From Cliona cf. orientalis (lineage: Eukaryota; Porifera; Demospongiae; Clionaida; Clionaidae): DNA of 64,000 bases. Within the stretch, counting starts at the first letter, position 1. The number at the start of each line of letters is the position of its first letter. The position numbers and the translations under genes are program-made. Shown piece after piece: positions 32,973 to 44,616 of this stretch. The notes under the pieces were generated by a model. That model saw only the letters and a program-made list of their open reading frames with translations, did no database searches and was not told the origin of the DNA. The DNA lies in assembly GCA_963930775.1 (NCBI GenBank), contig OZ005706.1, positions 5,762,546-5,826,545 on the forward strand, written 5' to 3'.

Positions 32973-35900
32973 ATGATGGATGGAGTTGATCTCGACGTTT
33001 CCCAGGCTCGTGCCGATCTTCTCCCTGACAAGTATGATCGTCGCCGGATCAGCGGGGTCCTTGCAATTAGGAGGTTGTCCAGCCGTCACTACAAGAGGCA
33101 GATGAGCGAGGGGGACGTGTGTAGTGTATGGGTGCTACTGCTCCTTCTCGTCTACTCCCTGCATCATGTGATTCACTCCAAGCAGTGGCGGTCGTTCAAG
33201 AGACGCCATTGGCTCCTTGTCTTCTTTGTCTCATTGCCACTGGGATTTTGTTGGAAGATTGTAAAGAAACTGTTCAAACTGTTGGCTGTAGTGTGTGGTA
33301 CATTGGCAATCGGCTGCAAATTTTATTATCTTCTGTGGCTGTTTCTCAAATGGTGTTTCCTAACGGCAGAACTTTGTAAACAGTTAGACTACAATGCAAC
33401 CAGACCGAGCTGCGATGTGGTGAGGTCAAAGGTCACCAAGGAGCCAGTTGGCCACATTTCTTGTGAGGTATATGTGTACTCTGACGTGGGGTGGGTGTTA
33501 TCTGGGTCAATCCAGCTTCGAGCAGCTCAGCTGATCATACGTCAACGACTCATCTTGTCTGGAGATGTGGAACTCAACCCTGGACCTCTCGACCAAGGTA
33601 TTCCAATCCTGTCCTTATAAGTTTTAACATAGATATGGTATGTAGCAATTTAGTGCTTAACAAAATATTATTCTCTTTATTTAGATCAGAAGGTTGAAGA
33701 AGTTCTTATGACTGTTGATGACAAAACCTTTGGTATGATTTCAATATATGCCATCTGCAGCTGCCAAGACTATGCAACTTGTTTTATACCATTGCAGAAA
33801 TAGAGGACTGGAATGTTGTGGTGATAGAGTGCAAGTCACTAACTACAAGGTGGAAAGAGTTGAGCATCTCCCTCGGCCTATCAAGTGATGTGATCGATGA
33901 CATTAAGGGCTCTGGTGACAACTACCACTGCTGGAGTGAAGCCCTCAAACACTGGATCAAACAAAACTACAACACAGCGACATTTGATCAACCTTCATGG
34001 AGGAGTCTTCTCAAAGCTGTGGCAGAAATTGACAAGCTTTTATTTAAAAGATTGGCTGCAAAACACTCTCAGTCTGGTATGTGTACATGTATGTGCAAGG
34101 TTGTTGTGCTTATCATAATATTCTATAATATTTGTAGCTTCCAGTGACGAAACAAAAGAAAGTAATAATTCTCAAGAAGATGTTGCACATGTACAAGGTA
34201 TTACATTGACCTCCTATGGTTGATTACATGTGTAGGACTCATCAGTGGGTTCTTATTCTTTCTGATAGACAAACCTGCTTCTCCCAGGACCAATACACCG
34301 ACTGCTGTGGTTGCTAGGCCTTGTTTCACCTTCCACTGCTTGAATTTGAAGGATATGAGTGACGAAAGGAGACGAGAACTGTACCAAGAGCTTTATGCTG
34401 ATTCAGAAGATATGATGTACAAATTCCAGGGACTATTTGAATTGACAACGGACTCTTTAGAGAGGAGAAACATTTCAGCAAAAGAGCTGACTCGTCATTT
34501 AAAATGTTTGGGACAGTTGAAGCCAACATTTGATGATTCTGGTGAACCTGATTTCACACATCAATTGCCAGAACTAAGAAAATGTGAGTCTGTTGATGAC
34601 GCCATGTCAGTGGTCAATAAGTACTGTTCATTCTTTAATTATCGGATGGTGGAACTAATCATACAGAAGCTAGGAACAGAGCAAGACAAAGAGAAGCTAG
34701 CCAAGTACAAGGAGGATTTTGCTAAGTACGGTGAGCGTCATGTGTTCAAGTGTCCATCAGAAATTGGTGAAATTTATGAAGAAGGACAAGCAAATATGTT
34801 TGTGACACTGGATGATTCATTTGACAAGTGCAATGTGAACCATTTATCGGCATTTGTAAGGAACTTGCAGAAAGTTTTGAACATCTCTGGTGTATCACTA
34901 CGACTATGTCGCATTGGACCTGGAAGCCTGAAGCTCATCTTTCAACTCTCTCTCGTTGTTCAGCAAGCCATCTTTCCTCTCTCCAGCGACCAGGAGGCTG
35001 AGTTAGTCCACCTTGGCATTATACAGCTCTCCTGTGGGGACTACCAGTTTACAGTAGACGATATGATGGTAAGTACAATAATTGTGTTAATTTACCTACA
35101 CCCAGTGTGTGGGGGGAGTGGGTGAAGGTCTTCAGCTTGCTAGATTATTTTATATAGCAGTGAAGGCTTAGCTTCATACATGTATAATATCTCATGCTCA
35201 ACCATGAAAATATGCTATGTTCCTCATGTATTTATGTATGTACCTTCAATTTTATTCCAATTTTGTTGCAGGAAGTGGTAGAGGAGCCAGTTACTGATGG
35301 AGACTCAGACCACAAGGATAGTGAGGGGAGTGTGGTGGACAGCATGGAGGCCTGTGAGTGATATCACTTTACTTCTGGTGTAGCATTGCATGACTCTCCT
35401 TGTAATCTGCGACCCCTACCCCCCCCCCCCTCTATCTATGCCTCTCCTCTAGGATTGTATGTTGAAACAAACGATACCTATATTGCAACTAAAGGTAGTT
35501 ATGAGAATTTGAAAAAGAATTAATAACATCCCATTGAATGATGATTAGATGATTACTCACAAAAGAGATTTATTTTTTGAGCATCAACTCGGATTGAAAT
35601 CTTTAATATCAAATACCATATTCGCTCGATCAAACGCTGCGGCTACTATTTATTTCACCACCCGAGTTTGTGCAGCGTTTATTCGAGAGCGGCGACTATT
35701 CGAGAGCGGCGTTTATTAATACCAGTAGCTGCCAGAGAGGCAATCCTTAGAGAAACGGTCGATTTATACTGCTGATCTAGGAGATTCTGGCCCCTTTGCT
35801 GATGTAGAAGAAGGTTAGAACTTGTTCTAGACTGTTTATCGTGTACTTGCCATCGAAAACGAGTCGCGAGGCATGTCCACGTGCTGGTGTTCTCGAATAG

Positions 35901-37329
35901 TAGGCGTGGCACGGCTACTATTCGAGAGCAGCCACTATTTCGTTCAACACTTCCGGAGGTGCGGCGACTATTCGAGAGCAGCGACTAATCGAGAGCGGCG
36001 TCTGATCGAGCGAATACGGTATCTGTGACTCATGCATGCACACTAAAGGCATTCTGTATACATTTCCTCATAACTACTTCATTTTCTCCCTCAGATGATG
36101 CTGAGTCAGCAGTAGCTGTCCAGGGTGCTAGGTATGGACTGGCTGTGGGCAAACCTGGGGATACTGCCTCCATCAGTGCTGACTCAGCACTAGGGAGGAG
36201 CAGTGTTATCACTGGCACTACAGCCGGAGTGACACAGTTCAGTGAGGTGAGTCAGATCACTGACTGCTACTGGTCTGGGCTGTTCTAATGTCCCATATTC
36301 CATTCCCAGGATCTGGTGGACAGAGAATTAGGTGATCTTGGAATGGGAATGGGACATGGTGTAGCTGGTGCATCAACTGAAAATGAACTACATCGAGCAT
36401 CAGCCATTGGAGACTTGAAGAAAGTAAAAGAACTCATTGAGGAGAAGCAATTTGATCCACTACAGAAAGAAGGCCGGTTTGGAGCGAATGTTCTTCACTA
36501 CTCAGCTCGGTATGGACAGTTTGGAGTGCTGAGATATTTCATTGAAGAGAGGGGATGTAGTCCAGCAAGTCAAGACAATCGAGCATGGACACCTCTTCAT
36601 TTTGCAGCAGTTGGTAAACATCTTCATATAGTCCACTATCTGGTTGCCGAGCAACAGATGGATCCACTGTGTTGTGCTGACAATGGTGATACTCCACTAC
36701 ATCTAGCTTCTCAGGGTGGGGACATTAATGTCGTGAGATATCTAGTGAATGAGCTAAGAAAGTTTCTTTTACTCAAGGACATAGTCACTAGCAGAGGCAT
36801 CAATGGAAGTGCTCCTATCAACCCTGCAGCAGGATTTGGACACTTAGAAATAGTAAAATTCTTCATTACTGAACTAAACTGTGATGCCAACATTGCTTAT
36901 CCTGTTGAGTACCAGGGTAAGACTACTGGACTTGGAGGTAGAATTGCCCTTCATTCTGCTGCCCAAGGAGGACATCTGCACGTCATCAAATACTTAGTAG
37001 AACAGTGTAACTGTAATCCATCACACTTGGACAGTGAGAGAGTAACACCGCTGCACATGGCAGCTCAAGACGGTCATCTTGAGGTAGTGCAGTACCTCAC
37101 CCTGGAGCAGCACTGTGACCCACTGTGTACTAAGAAGAATAACGACACTCCTCTTCATCATGCTGCCTCATGTGGCCACCTTCAACTTGTTATATTCTTC
37201 ATTGAAGTGCTCCACTGTCCTCCTGACATTAGAGGATTGCGCAACATGACACCACTGGACATGGCACGTAGCCGAGATCACCGCCATGTTGTACAATATT
37301 TAGAGTCCATTAATCCTAAACTTCAGTAA
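32973..37329 (+). CDS. Cluster gene D: multi-pass leader-2A-Death-unknown domain-ankyrin protein, intact and most diverged
   Basis: Exons: 32973-33597, 33685-33732, 33798-34076, 34138-34197, 34269-35068, 35272-35353, 36095-36246 and 36310-37329. They total 3,066 bp, 1,021 codons plus stop, with no break. The leader resembles that of B but is 23 residues shorter in the hydrophobic middle; 2A is at residues 197-205. The Death domain (DWNVVVIECKSL, CWSEALKHWIKQNY) and the unnamed domain (VVNKYCSFFNYRMVELIIQK, NMFVTLDDSFDKC, FPLSSDQEAELVHLG) differ clearly from A, B, C and E. The ankyrin exon and the AVGKPGDTASISADSALGR part are nearly identical to the others. Predicted products are 204 and 817 residues. 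The sharp change in similarity along the gene suggests gene conversion. Confidence 0.85.
33561..33587 (+). other. 2A-like ribosome-skipping motif, gene D
   Basis: It encodes GDVELNPGP after LRAAQLIIRQRLILS, the same context as gene B. The motif is retained although the rest of gene D has diverged, which argues for selection on it. Confidence 0.85.
35616..36019. mobile_element. CCGTA-type MITE in intron of gene D
   Basis: The ends are CCATATTCGCTCGATCA and CTGATCGAGCGAATACGG, flanked by TA. The interior is rich in CGAGAGCGGCGACTATT repeats. It lies just before the Gly/Ser/Thr exon. Confidence 0.75.
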
Positions 37330-37494
37330 ATTAATTTGTGTTGATCATTGCGTGTAATTCTTCTTTTGCTAATTAATTTTATGTTTGTGTCTATTGTTTT
37401 TTGATGATCAATTTTTGAGATAAAAAACACACGACAATAGTGTTCATTGCTGATTGGATTGATGTTTGTGGTGGGTGGAGCTAGAGGTTGTATA

Positions 37495-37686
37495 CCGTAT
37501 AGCGGGAAATTTTCGAGGGAGAAAACTTTCACGGATCGGTAGGAAAGGAGCATTTCGCGGAATGTTAAAATTGGTCGCATAATGGGTGTGGCATGCCTAG
37601 AATTTCGTGGAGAAAACTTTCGCGGATGGCGGAAAAATCGCGAAATTCATGAAAGTTTTCTCCCTCGAAAGTTTCCCGCTATACGG
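37495..37686. mobile_element. CCGTATAGCGGGAAA MITE behind gene D
   Basis: A 192-bp near-palindrome with ends CCGTATAGCGGGAAATTTTC and its complement. The flanking TA is single in the empty sites behind B and E (GAGGTTGTATAATTTAATT), which proves a TA target. Confidence 0.9.
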
Positions 37687-38081
37687 TAATTTAATTAATC
37701 AGTTCCTTAAGCATTACATCATCAGACTCCGCCCCCAACACACACCACACGTGTCATAAATTAAACATTTAGCCTGGCAAACAGAGCAGTATGCACTATA
37801 ATAATATTTATGTATGTTTCAGTAATTTGTAATTTAGTTACATTTTAGTGATTATGAGTTAAGTACCAGACTAGACCAAACAATAATTATTACAACATCA
37901 CCAAAAATAATAATTATCAGTGAAACAAAAGAAAATTACCTCAGTAATAATATTAAGTATTATGACATAATTGTGATGATTGAGAAAATTCAACAATTGT
38001 ATGTGAACAATAACTGCTGCATTAATAAACTGAGTACGGACATACATGGCACAGAACTACGCAGAGTCTAACATCAACAAT

Positions 38082-38583
38082 CACTGCAGGTATCTCCAAT
38101 CAAATCGGATGTTTGGTGCACAAGTGAGAGGTGGGATGGGAGGATCGATGAAGTCCCAAGAGCTGTTCTTTCCAAACTCGCTCTCCTGACACACACAAAG
38201 TCCACAGTAGGGGATCTTCTGGACAATCTTGGTCAGCTCCTGGGCGGTGCGGGGCTGAGCTCCAACTAGCTGTCTGGTACAAGCCTCCAGCGTAGCAGCG
38301 TGACCGACAAACATCACGTTGCCAGAAGCTGGCCCAATCGTCTTCAGAATCAGCCGGGTAATGTTAAACATTCTCTTGTAGAATTCCAAGTGCGTCTCGT
38401 TTGGTTTGAGGTCTTGAAGAGCGACCTGCGACACACAACTGGTGTCCACGATTAGGCCACATTTGCTGAGCTCAGCAGGTGTCATGAATGTGGGGAAACT
38501 CCCTCGGCACCACGCTAGCCACTCAAAAAGCCCGTTCTCGATCCTCAGCTTGATGCTCGGGTCCTGGAGACCTTGGACCAAGA
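38082..38583 (-). pseudogene. UBASH3 3' fragment behind gene D
   Basis: The best-kept stub. The minus-strand frame is open from VQGLQDPSIKLRIENGLFEW through VGHAATLEACTRQLVG to FDWRYLQ, then stop. It lacks SH3, RHAER and every upstream domain. It is cut at the common breakpoint (about 38,583), where gene E's promoter block begins. The frame happens to extend upstream into that block. Confidence 0.8.
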
Positions 38584-38972
38584 AGATGGAGAGTTCAAGA
38601 CGGGACACCTGAAAATGTGCTGAATCAGCATTACGAGCCCCACCCACTTTATGAGACAAGACGAGCCACTCCCACTTTAGGTTTACAGAACTCAGTAATC
38701 TCATCGTATACTAGGATTTCAAGATTCTTTCTTGCCAGCGAAGCAAACAAGTGAATTTTCGTGACTCTGTAATCGACGCAATCCACGTCTCAGTGAAGTT
38801 CTTTCGCGTTGGCCTCTTAGATTGTCTACATCCTTTTACCATTTCACGCCAAGTAAGTCAGTATTGATGATCTGTACGCTAGCCGCGGTGGAGTGGAGTG
38901 ATAGCGAGAGATAAACATCCGCCATTTTGTTCTTCCTAAAGTTACGAGTGTCGTTGATCTGCTGGTGGGTCT
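38584..38972 (+). promoter_or_regulatory. 5' region of gene E (type-2 promoter, split by a MITE)
   Basis: Same block as before C, with the core ATAAACATCCGCCATTTTG at 38,911-38,930 and a donor-like CCAAGTAAGTC near 38,850. The block resumes after the 351-bp MITE at 38,973-39,323. Confidence 0.4.
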
Positions 38973-39323
38973 TAGTCTCGTGCCCAGCCTCTTTATCGCA
39001 CGCGGAAAAAGAGTCTGGTGAAACGCGTATTCAATTTTGGCGTACGTGACGTATTCTGACACGGGCACAATGAATGTCATTATAAGCGATGGCGCAATCA
39101 CTGTTTAACATTATTATTCGCGCAAAGTATTTGAAAAGCACCTACCGTAGGCTATGGCGCCAGCGGGATCCTTGGACAGTGAAGTCCGAGTGCTATGCTT
39201 GTCTTGTTGCCTGATCTGCAATCTGATTGGACGCGGCCAATCTCACCGCGCGGAACCAAAATTGAATACGCGTTTCACCAGACTCTTTTTCCGCGTGCGA
39301 TAAAGAGGCTGGGCACGAGACTA
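38973..39323. mobile_element. MULE-like MITE (TAGTCTCG ends), copy 2
   Basis: It begins TAGTCTCGTGCCCAGCC and ends GGCTGGGCACGAGACTA, flanked by the 9-bp repeat GGTGGGTCT (38,964-38,972 and 39,324-39,332). Genes C and D have the empty site (CTGGTGGGTCTATCTG). Confidence 0.9.
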
Positions 39324-39524
39324 GGTGGGTCTATCTGTCGTCCAGGCTCCGCCCAACCTTCTCCCTGACCAATCAGATTGTCGTCAGATCAGCCACGCCC
39401 TCCTATTTTCAACAATAATTAATATCAGCTGATGTGTGATTTGTGTGTTGTGTGGTGGGCGTGGTTTGGGTCACTCCTGCTCGGAGCGTCCTGGTTGGTC
39501 ATTGCCCTGCGTCTCATCATGTCT

Positions 39525-39551
39525 GGAGATGTTGAGCTCAACCCTGGACCT
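39525..39551 (+). other. 2A-like ribosome-skipping motif, gene E
   Basis: It encodes GDVELNPGP at residues 32-40 of the precursor, with the same upstream context as gene C. Confidence 0.85.
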
Positions 39552-39820
39552 ATCGACCAAGGTTGGTCTCTCAGCAATGCCTGCCATCAGTGCCGTTCAT
39601 TAATGATATTATTTTTATAGAAGATCAAGAGATTCTCTCTAAAGTGGATGATACAACTTTGGGTATGTAATTATGTGATAATAAGATACCTGTGATTTAA
39701 TACACAGTAGCTAGTTACTGTATAGCTAAAATTTTTCGAGCGATACAATTTTTGCTGTTTTCGTGAATTACTGAGCACAGAACTAAAATCAGACCCCCCA
39801 AATAGCACAATTGTACCATA

Positions 39821-40027
39821 CCGTAGGTCAGGTTTTAATTGCGAGTATCTATTAAATGTGAATTGCGAGTTTTTCTACGTTTCGCAATTAATAGATTCGC
39901 AAACATAAATGTTCACGTATACTACAGTACGGTACGGGGTCGTCCATCGCAATTATTGGATTTGCAATTTGGCCTGACTTGACTAGAACGCATTTATTAA
40001 ACTACGCAATTAAAACCTGTCCTGCGG
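39821..40027. mobile_element. CCGTAGGTCRGG MITE in intron of gene E, first copy
   Basis: The ends are CCGTAGGTCAGGTTTTAATT and CTGTCCTGCGG, at TA. Gene C has the unoccupied sequence (TTGTACCATATGTATG). A sister copy lies 70 bp downstream and another at 59,018-59,224. Confidence 0.8.
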
Positions 40028-40099
40028 TATTATGTATGATGAGCAGTGAAAATTAAATCCAAAAAGGTATAGATCGCCTATATCCGTGAAAATTGAATA

Positions 40100-40306
40100 C
40101 CGTAGGTCGGGTTTTAATTGCGAGTATCTATTAATTGCGAATTGCGAGTTTTTCTACATTTCACAATTGATAGATTCGCAAACATAAACGTGCACATATA
40201 CTACAGTACGGTACGGGGTCGCCTATCACAATTATTGGATTCACAATTTGGCCTGACTTGACTAGAACGCAATTATTAAACTACGCAATCAAAATCCGTC
40301 GTACGG
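40100..40306. mobile_element. CCGTAGGTCRGG MITE in intron of gene E, second copy
   Basis: Same family and same orientation as 39,821-40,027, flanked by TA. Gene C lacks it at the corresponding place. Confidence 0.8.
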
Positions 40307-43300
40307 TAATCATTTTCCACTATATATGGCATACTATTGTATGAGCTGGTGAATACACTCATTGATATTCATGTTTTTTTCTTGCCAGAGGAGGATGACT
40401 GGAACATAGTGATTGATGAGTGCAGCTCAGTGGCTGCTAAGTGGGAGCAGGTCAGTGGGTTCCTTGGACTCCGTCTCTCCCTCATCGACACCATCAAACA
40501 GAACCACCCTGGAGACAATGTTGGCTGTTGGAATGATGCCCTCAAGCACTGGATCAAACACAACTACAACACAAGCAAGTTCCATGAGCCGTCGTGGAGG
40601 TCTCTGCTCAAAGCCAATGCTAGGGTCGACAGGGCACTCTTCAAGAAATTAGCTGCTGAGCACCAAAGTAAGAATAAACTGAGGTCGATTTTTAGTAGAT
40701 TTTTGAAGAGGGAAATTTCATTTATATCTGTTGCAGTGAGTGTAGCTAAGTGTTGAAGTGGATCATGTGGAGAGAGACATGGAGAGGTTGAAGGTGTCAA
40801 CAAGTGATATCCAAGAGTCTAAAGGTTAGCTACAATAACAGCATTAATCCAGCGAATACTTTCACCAATATGTACTGCCATCTTACAGATAGCGGTAATG
40901 CTACAAAGTTGCCTGATACTGGTACACAGCCTGCCAACAGTGGAGGGAACACCAAGGTGTGTATTGTGCTTAAGAAATTCTTACAAACTAACTGTATTAC
41001 ATTAGCATGAATCTAAAGGTTTGTATGATCTGCCCAATCTACTATTCGTGTTTTATCATCTCAGAACCAGTTGCTGAGTCAGACCCAACACTACCTTCCA
41101 TATCTCTTCAACAGAAGGAGCAGCTTTGTGAAAGAAGATGCTTTGAGTCCGAACAAATGATGTACAAATTTCAGAAGCTATTCACAGACACAAAACGGTC
41201 ACTACGAGGGAAAAAAGTTCCAGTTGATGAGCTAGTTGGTCATTTGGAGTGCTTAGGATCAATCAAACCAACATATGCAGATATTGGTCGATCTCCACTG
41301 CGAAGCCAGCTACCAGGACTAGCTGACGCTAAGACTGTCGATGCTGTCATGTCCGTTGTCAAGGACTACTGTTCATTCTTCAACTACCACATGGTGGAGC
41401 ACATCATTGATGAATTCGGGACGAAGCGAGATAAGGAGAACATGGCCAGCTACAAAGAGGACTTCACCAAGTATGCCGAGTGCTGCATTACACAGTGTCC
41501 TTCAGAGGTTGGGAAAATGAGTGAAGAGGGGTGCACTAACTTATTCGTAACACTGGATGATTCGTTTGACAATTGCGCCGTCAGTCACCTCAATGTATTC
41601 ATTGGTAACTTGAGGAAAATCCTGAAGATTCCTTCTAATATGTCGCTCAGGCTGTGTCGCGTTAATCTTGGAAGCATCAAGCTGATCTTTCAAATCCCTC
41701 TTTCTGTCCAACAAGCCATCTTTCCTCTCTCCAGTGAGCAGGAAACAGAGTTATCCAGTCTAGGTGTTGTACAGCTCTCCTGTGGGGACTACCAGTTCAC
41801 TCCACAACAGACTGAGGTAAAGTTAACAGACCCTAGTGAATGGATTTGTTGAGTAGCTCCATTTTCTGTGTTTCCAGGAAGTGGTAGAGGAGCCAGTGAC
41901 TGATGGAGACTCAGACCACACTGATAGTGAGGCAACTGTCGACAGCAAAAACACATGTGAGTTAATTATTACTAACTTACTTGGGTACCCTAGCTACATG
42001 TAGTGTTGAAGATGGTCTTAGGGATGAGGCCAACTTACCTTCATTCAGATGTCACATGTACTATGTCATACGTACATGGTATATTGTGCATGTATGGCCT
42101 ACTCTACTGAGCTACTAATATTATTATTATAACAACTTTCATTGGGAGCATGCCCACTGTCTGAAGCTCCAGTTAATCATTCGAAAATCTAGCCATTATT
42201 ATTATTGTTATGTGTGTTTTTTTCTTACCAATTACACAATGAAAAAATATTTATTCACTCTTTACTTGGGTTGTGCCTGTCTGTAGCTAGCTTCAATTTC
42301 TCACTAGCTGCTCCTGCTCGTGACTATGTTGAACTTAGGCTTACTCCCCACTACGGGCCCTGTATAACACTAGTCTATACTTCGTGTGACTATAGGTGAT
42401 GCTGAGTCGTCATCGGCGATGGCTGCTGGACTGGCTGTGGGCAAACCTGGGGATACTGCCTCCATCGGTGCTGACTCAGCACTAGGGAGGAGCAGTGTTA
42501 TCACTGGCACTACAGCCGGAGTGACACAGTTCAGTGAGGTGAGTCAGATCACTGACTGCTATATTATACTGGTCTGGGCTGTTCTAATGTCCCATATTCC
42601 ATTTCCAGGATCTGGTGGACAGAGAATTAGGTGATCTTGGAATGGGAATGGGACATGGTGTGGCTGGTGCAGCAAATGAAAATGAACTACATCTAGCATC
42701 AGCCAGGGGAGACTTGAAGACAGTAAAAGAACTCATCGCGGAGAAGCAATTTGATCCGCTACAGAAAGGAGGAAAGTTTGGAATGAATGCACTTCACTAC
42801 TCAGCTCAGTTTGGACAGTTTGGAGTACTAAGATATTTCATCGAAGAGAGGGGGTGTAGTCCAGCAAGTCAAGACAATCGAGCAATGGCACCTCTTCATT
42901 AAGCAGCAGTTGGCAAACATCTTGATATAGTGCGCTATCTTGTTACCGAGCAACAGATGGATCCACTGTGTTGTGCTGACGATGGCTCGACTCCACTACA
43001 TCTAGCTTCTGAGGGTGGGGACGTTAATATTGTGAGATATCTAGTGAATGAACTAAGCAAATTTCTTCCACTCAAGGACATAGTCACTAGCAGAGGCATT
43101 CAAGGAGCAGCTCCTATCCACCTCGCAGCGGCATTTGGACAGTTAGAAATAGTAAAATTCTTCATTATTGAACTAAATTGTGATCCTAATATTGCTCGAC
43201 CTATTGAGTACCAGGGTAGGACTACTGGAGTTGGAGGTAGAATTTCCCTTTATGGTGCTGCCCAACGAGGACATCTGCACATCGTCAAATACTTAGTAGA

Positions 43301-43928
43301 ACAGTGTAACTGTAATCCATCGCACTTGGACAGTGAGAGAGTAACACCGCTGCACCTCGCTGCTCAGTGGGGTCATCTTAAGGTAGTGCAATACCTCACC
43401 CTGGAGCAGCACTGTGACCCACTGTGTGCTGATAAGAATAACAACACTCCTCTTCATCTAGCTGCCAGACGTGGCCACCTTCAACTTGTTAGATTCTTCA
43501 TTGAAGTGCTCCACTGTCCTCCTGATGTTAGAGGATGGCGCAAGAAGACACCACTGGAACAGGCACGTAGAAAAGGTCGCCGCCATGTTGTACAATATTT
43601 ACTGTCCATTCATCCTAAACTTCAGTAAATTTTAATTGTGTTCATCACTGCGTGTAAATCTTTTTTTGCTATTATTTTTATATATGTCTGTGTCTATTGT
43701 TTTTTTGATGATTAATTTTAAACATATGACAATAGTGCTCATTGCTGATTGAATTGATGTTTGTGGTGGGTGGAGCGAGAGGTTGTATAATTTAATTAAT
43801 CAGTTCCTTAAGCATTACATCATTAGACTCCGCCCCCAACACACACCTCATGCATCACAAATAATAATATTAAACATTTAGCCTGGCAAACAGAGCAGTA
43901 TGCAATACTATAATTATATGTATCAGTA

Positions 43929-44127
43929 CCGTATAGCGGGAAATTTTCGAGGGAGAAAACTTTCGCAGATCGGTAGGAAAGGAGCATTTTGCAGAGAAAA
44001 TTTTCGCGGAATGTTAAAACTGGTCGCATAATGGGTCCTAGAATTTCGTGGAGAAAACATTTGCGGATGGCTGAAAAATCGCGATATTCGTGAAAGTTTT
44101 CTCCCTCGAAAGTTTCCCGCTATACGG
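43929..44127. mobile_element. CCGTATAGCGGGAAA MITE behind gene E
   Basis: 199 bp, close to 37,495-37,686 but at a different site. The empty site is seen behind B, C and D (TTTCAGTAATTTGTAATT). Confidence 0.9.
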
Positions 44128-44145
44128 TAATTTGTAATTCAGTTA

Positions 44146-44376
44146 CCATATTTCTTCTAAAAATTCGGCCCTTCTAATTATTCGGCACCCTTTACCGAAT
44201 GATTGAACATAGTCTCTACTTTTTCGGCAAAGGTCGATTGTCATGCGTATATTATGCTATAAACGGGAATGGAATGCGCACACAGACAGAATATTGAATA
44301 TTAACCTCTAAAAATTCGGTGAAGCTAATTAAAGCAATATTGTTCTTTTCATGCCGAATTTTTTGAAGAAATACGG
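44146..44376. mobile_element. CCGTATTTCTTC MITE behind gene E
   Basis: The ends are CCATATTTCTTCTAAAAATT and TTTTTTGAAGAAATACGG with TA on both sides, inserted 18 bp from the previous MITE. The other cluster copies lack it. Confidence 0.8.
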
Positions 44377-44616
44377 TATACACTTGAGTGATTATGAGTC
44401 AAGTACCAGACTAGACCAAACAATAACTATTACAACATCACCAAAATAAGAATTATCAGTGGAGCAAAAGAAAATAACCTCAGTAATAATATTAATTATT
44501 ATGACATAATTGTGATGATTGAGAAAATTCAACAATTGTATGTGGACAATAACTGCTGCATTAATAAACTGAGTATGGACATACATGGCACAGAACTACG
44601 CAGAGTCTAACATCAA

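Larger units (their letters stand above)
39432..43628 (+). pseudogene. Cluster gene E: short signal-2A-Death-unknown domain-ankyrin protein, with early stop in ankyrin exon
   Basis: Exons: 39432-39561, 39621-39662, 40389-40667, 40737-40824, 40889-40956, 41065-41816, 41878-41956, 42396-42538 and 42609-43628. The leader is nearly identical to that of gene C (MCDLCVVWWAWFGSLLLG, then 2A). Death and unnamed domains are open. Exon 4 has a 4-bp AGCT insertion that gives a stop, but exons 4 and 5 are both phase-1 bounded and could be skipped without a frame change. The ankyrin exon has TAA at 42,900-42,902 in place of the TAT seen in the other copies, ending the protein within the third ankyrin repeat. 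The downstream repeats remain open in frame to 43,628, so the stop is recent. Confidence 0.8.

Noticed and set aside
35453-35503. Extra small exon in gene D
   Set aside because: It has splice-like borders, but joining it to the preceding exon makes an immediate stop.
38081-38704. A stand-alone 207-codon UBASH3 gene behind D
   Set aside because: The upstream part of the frame is promoter sequence of gene E read in reverse. There is no RHAER motif and it ends at the common duplication breakpoint.
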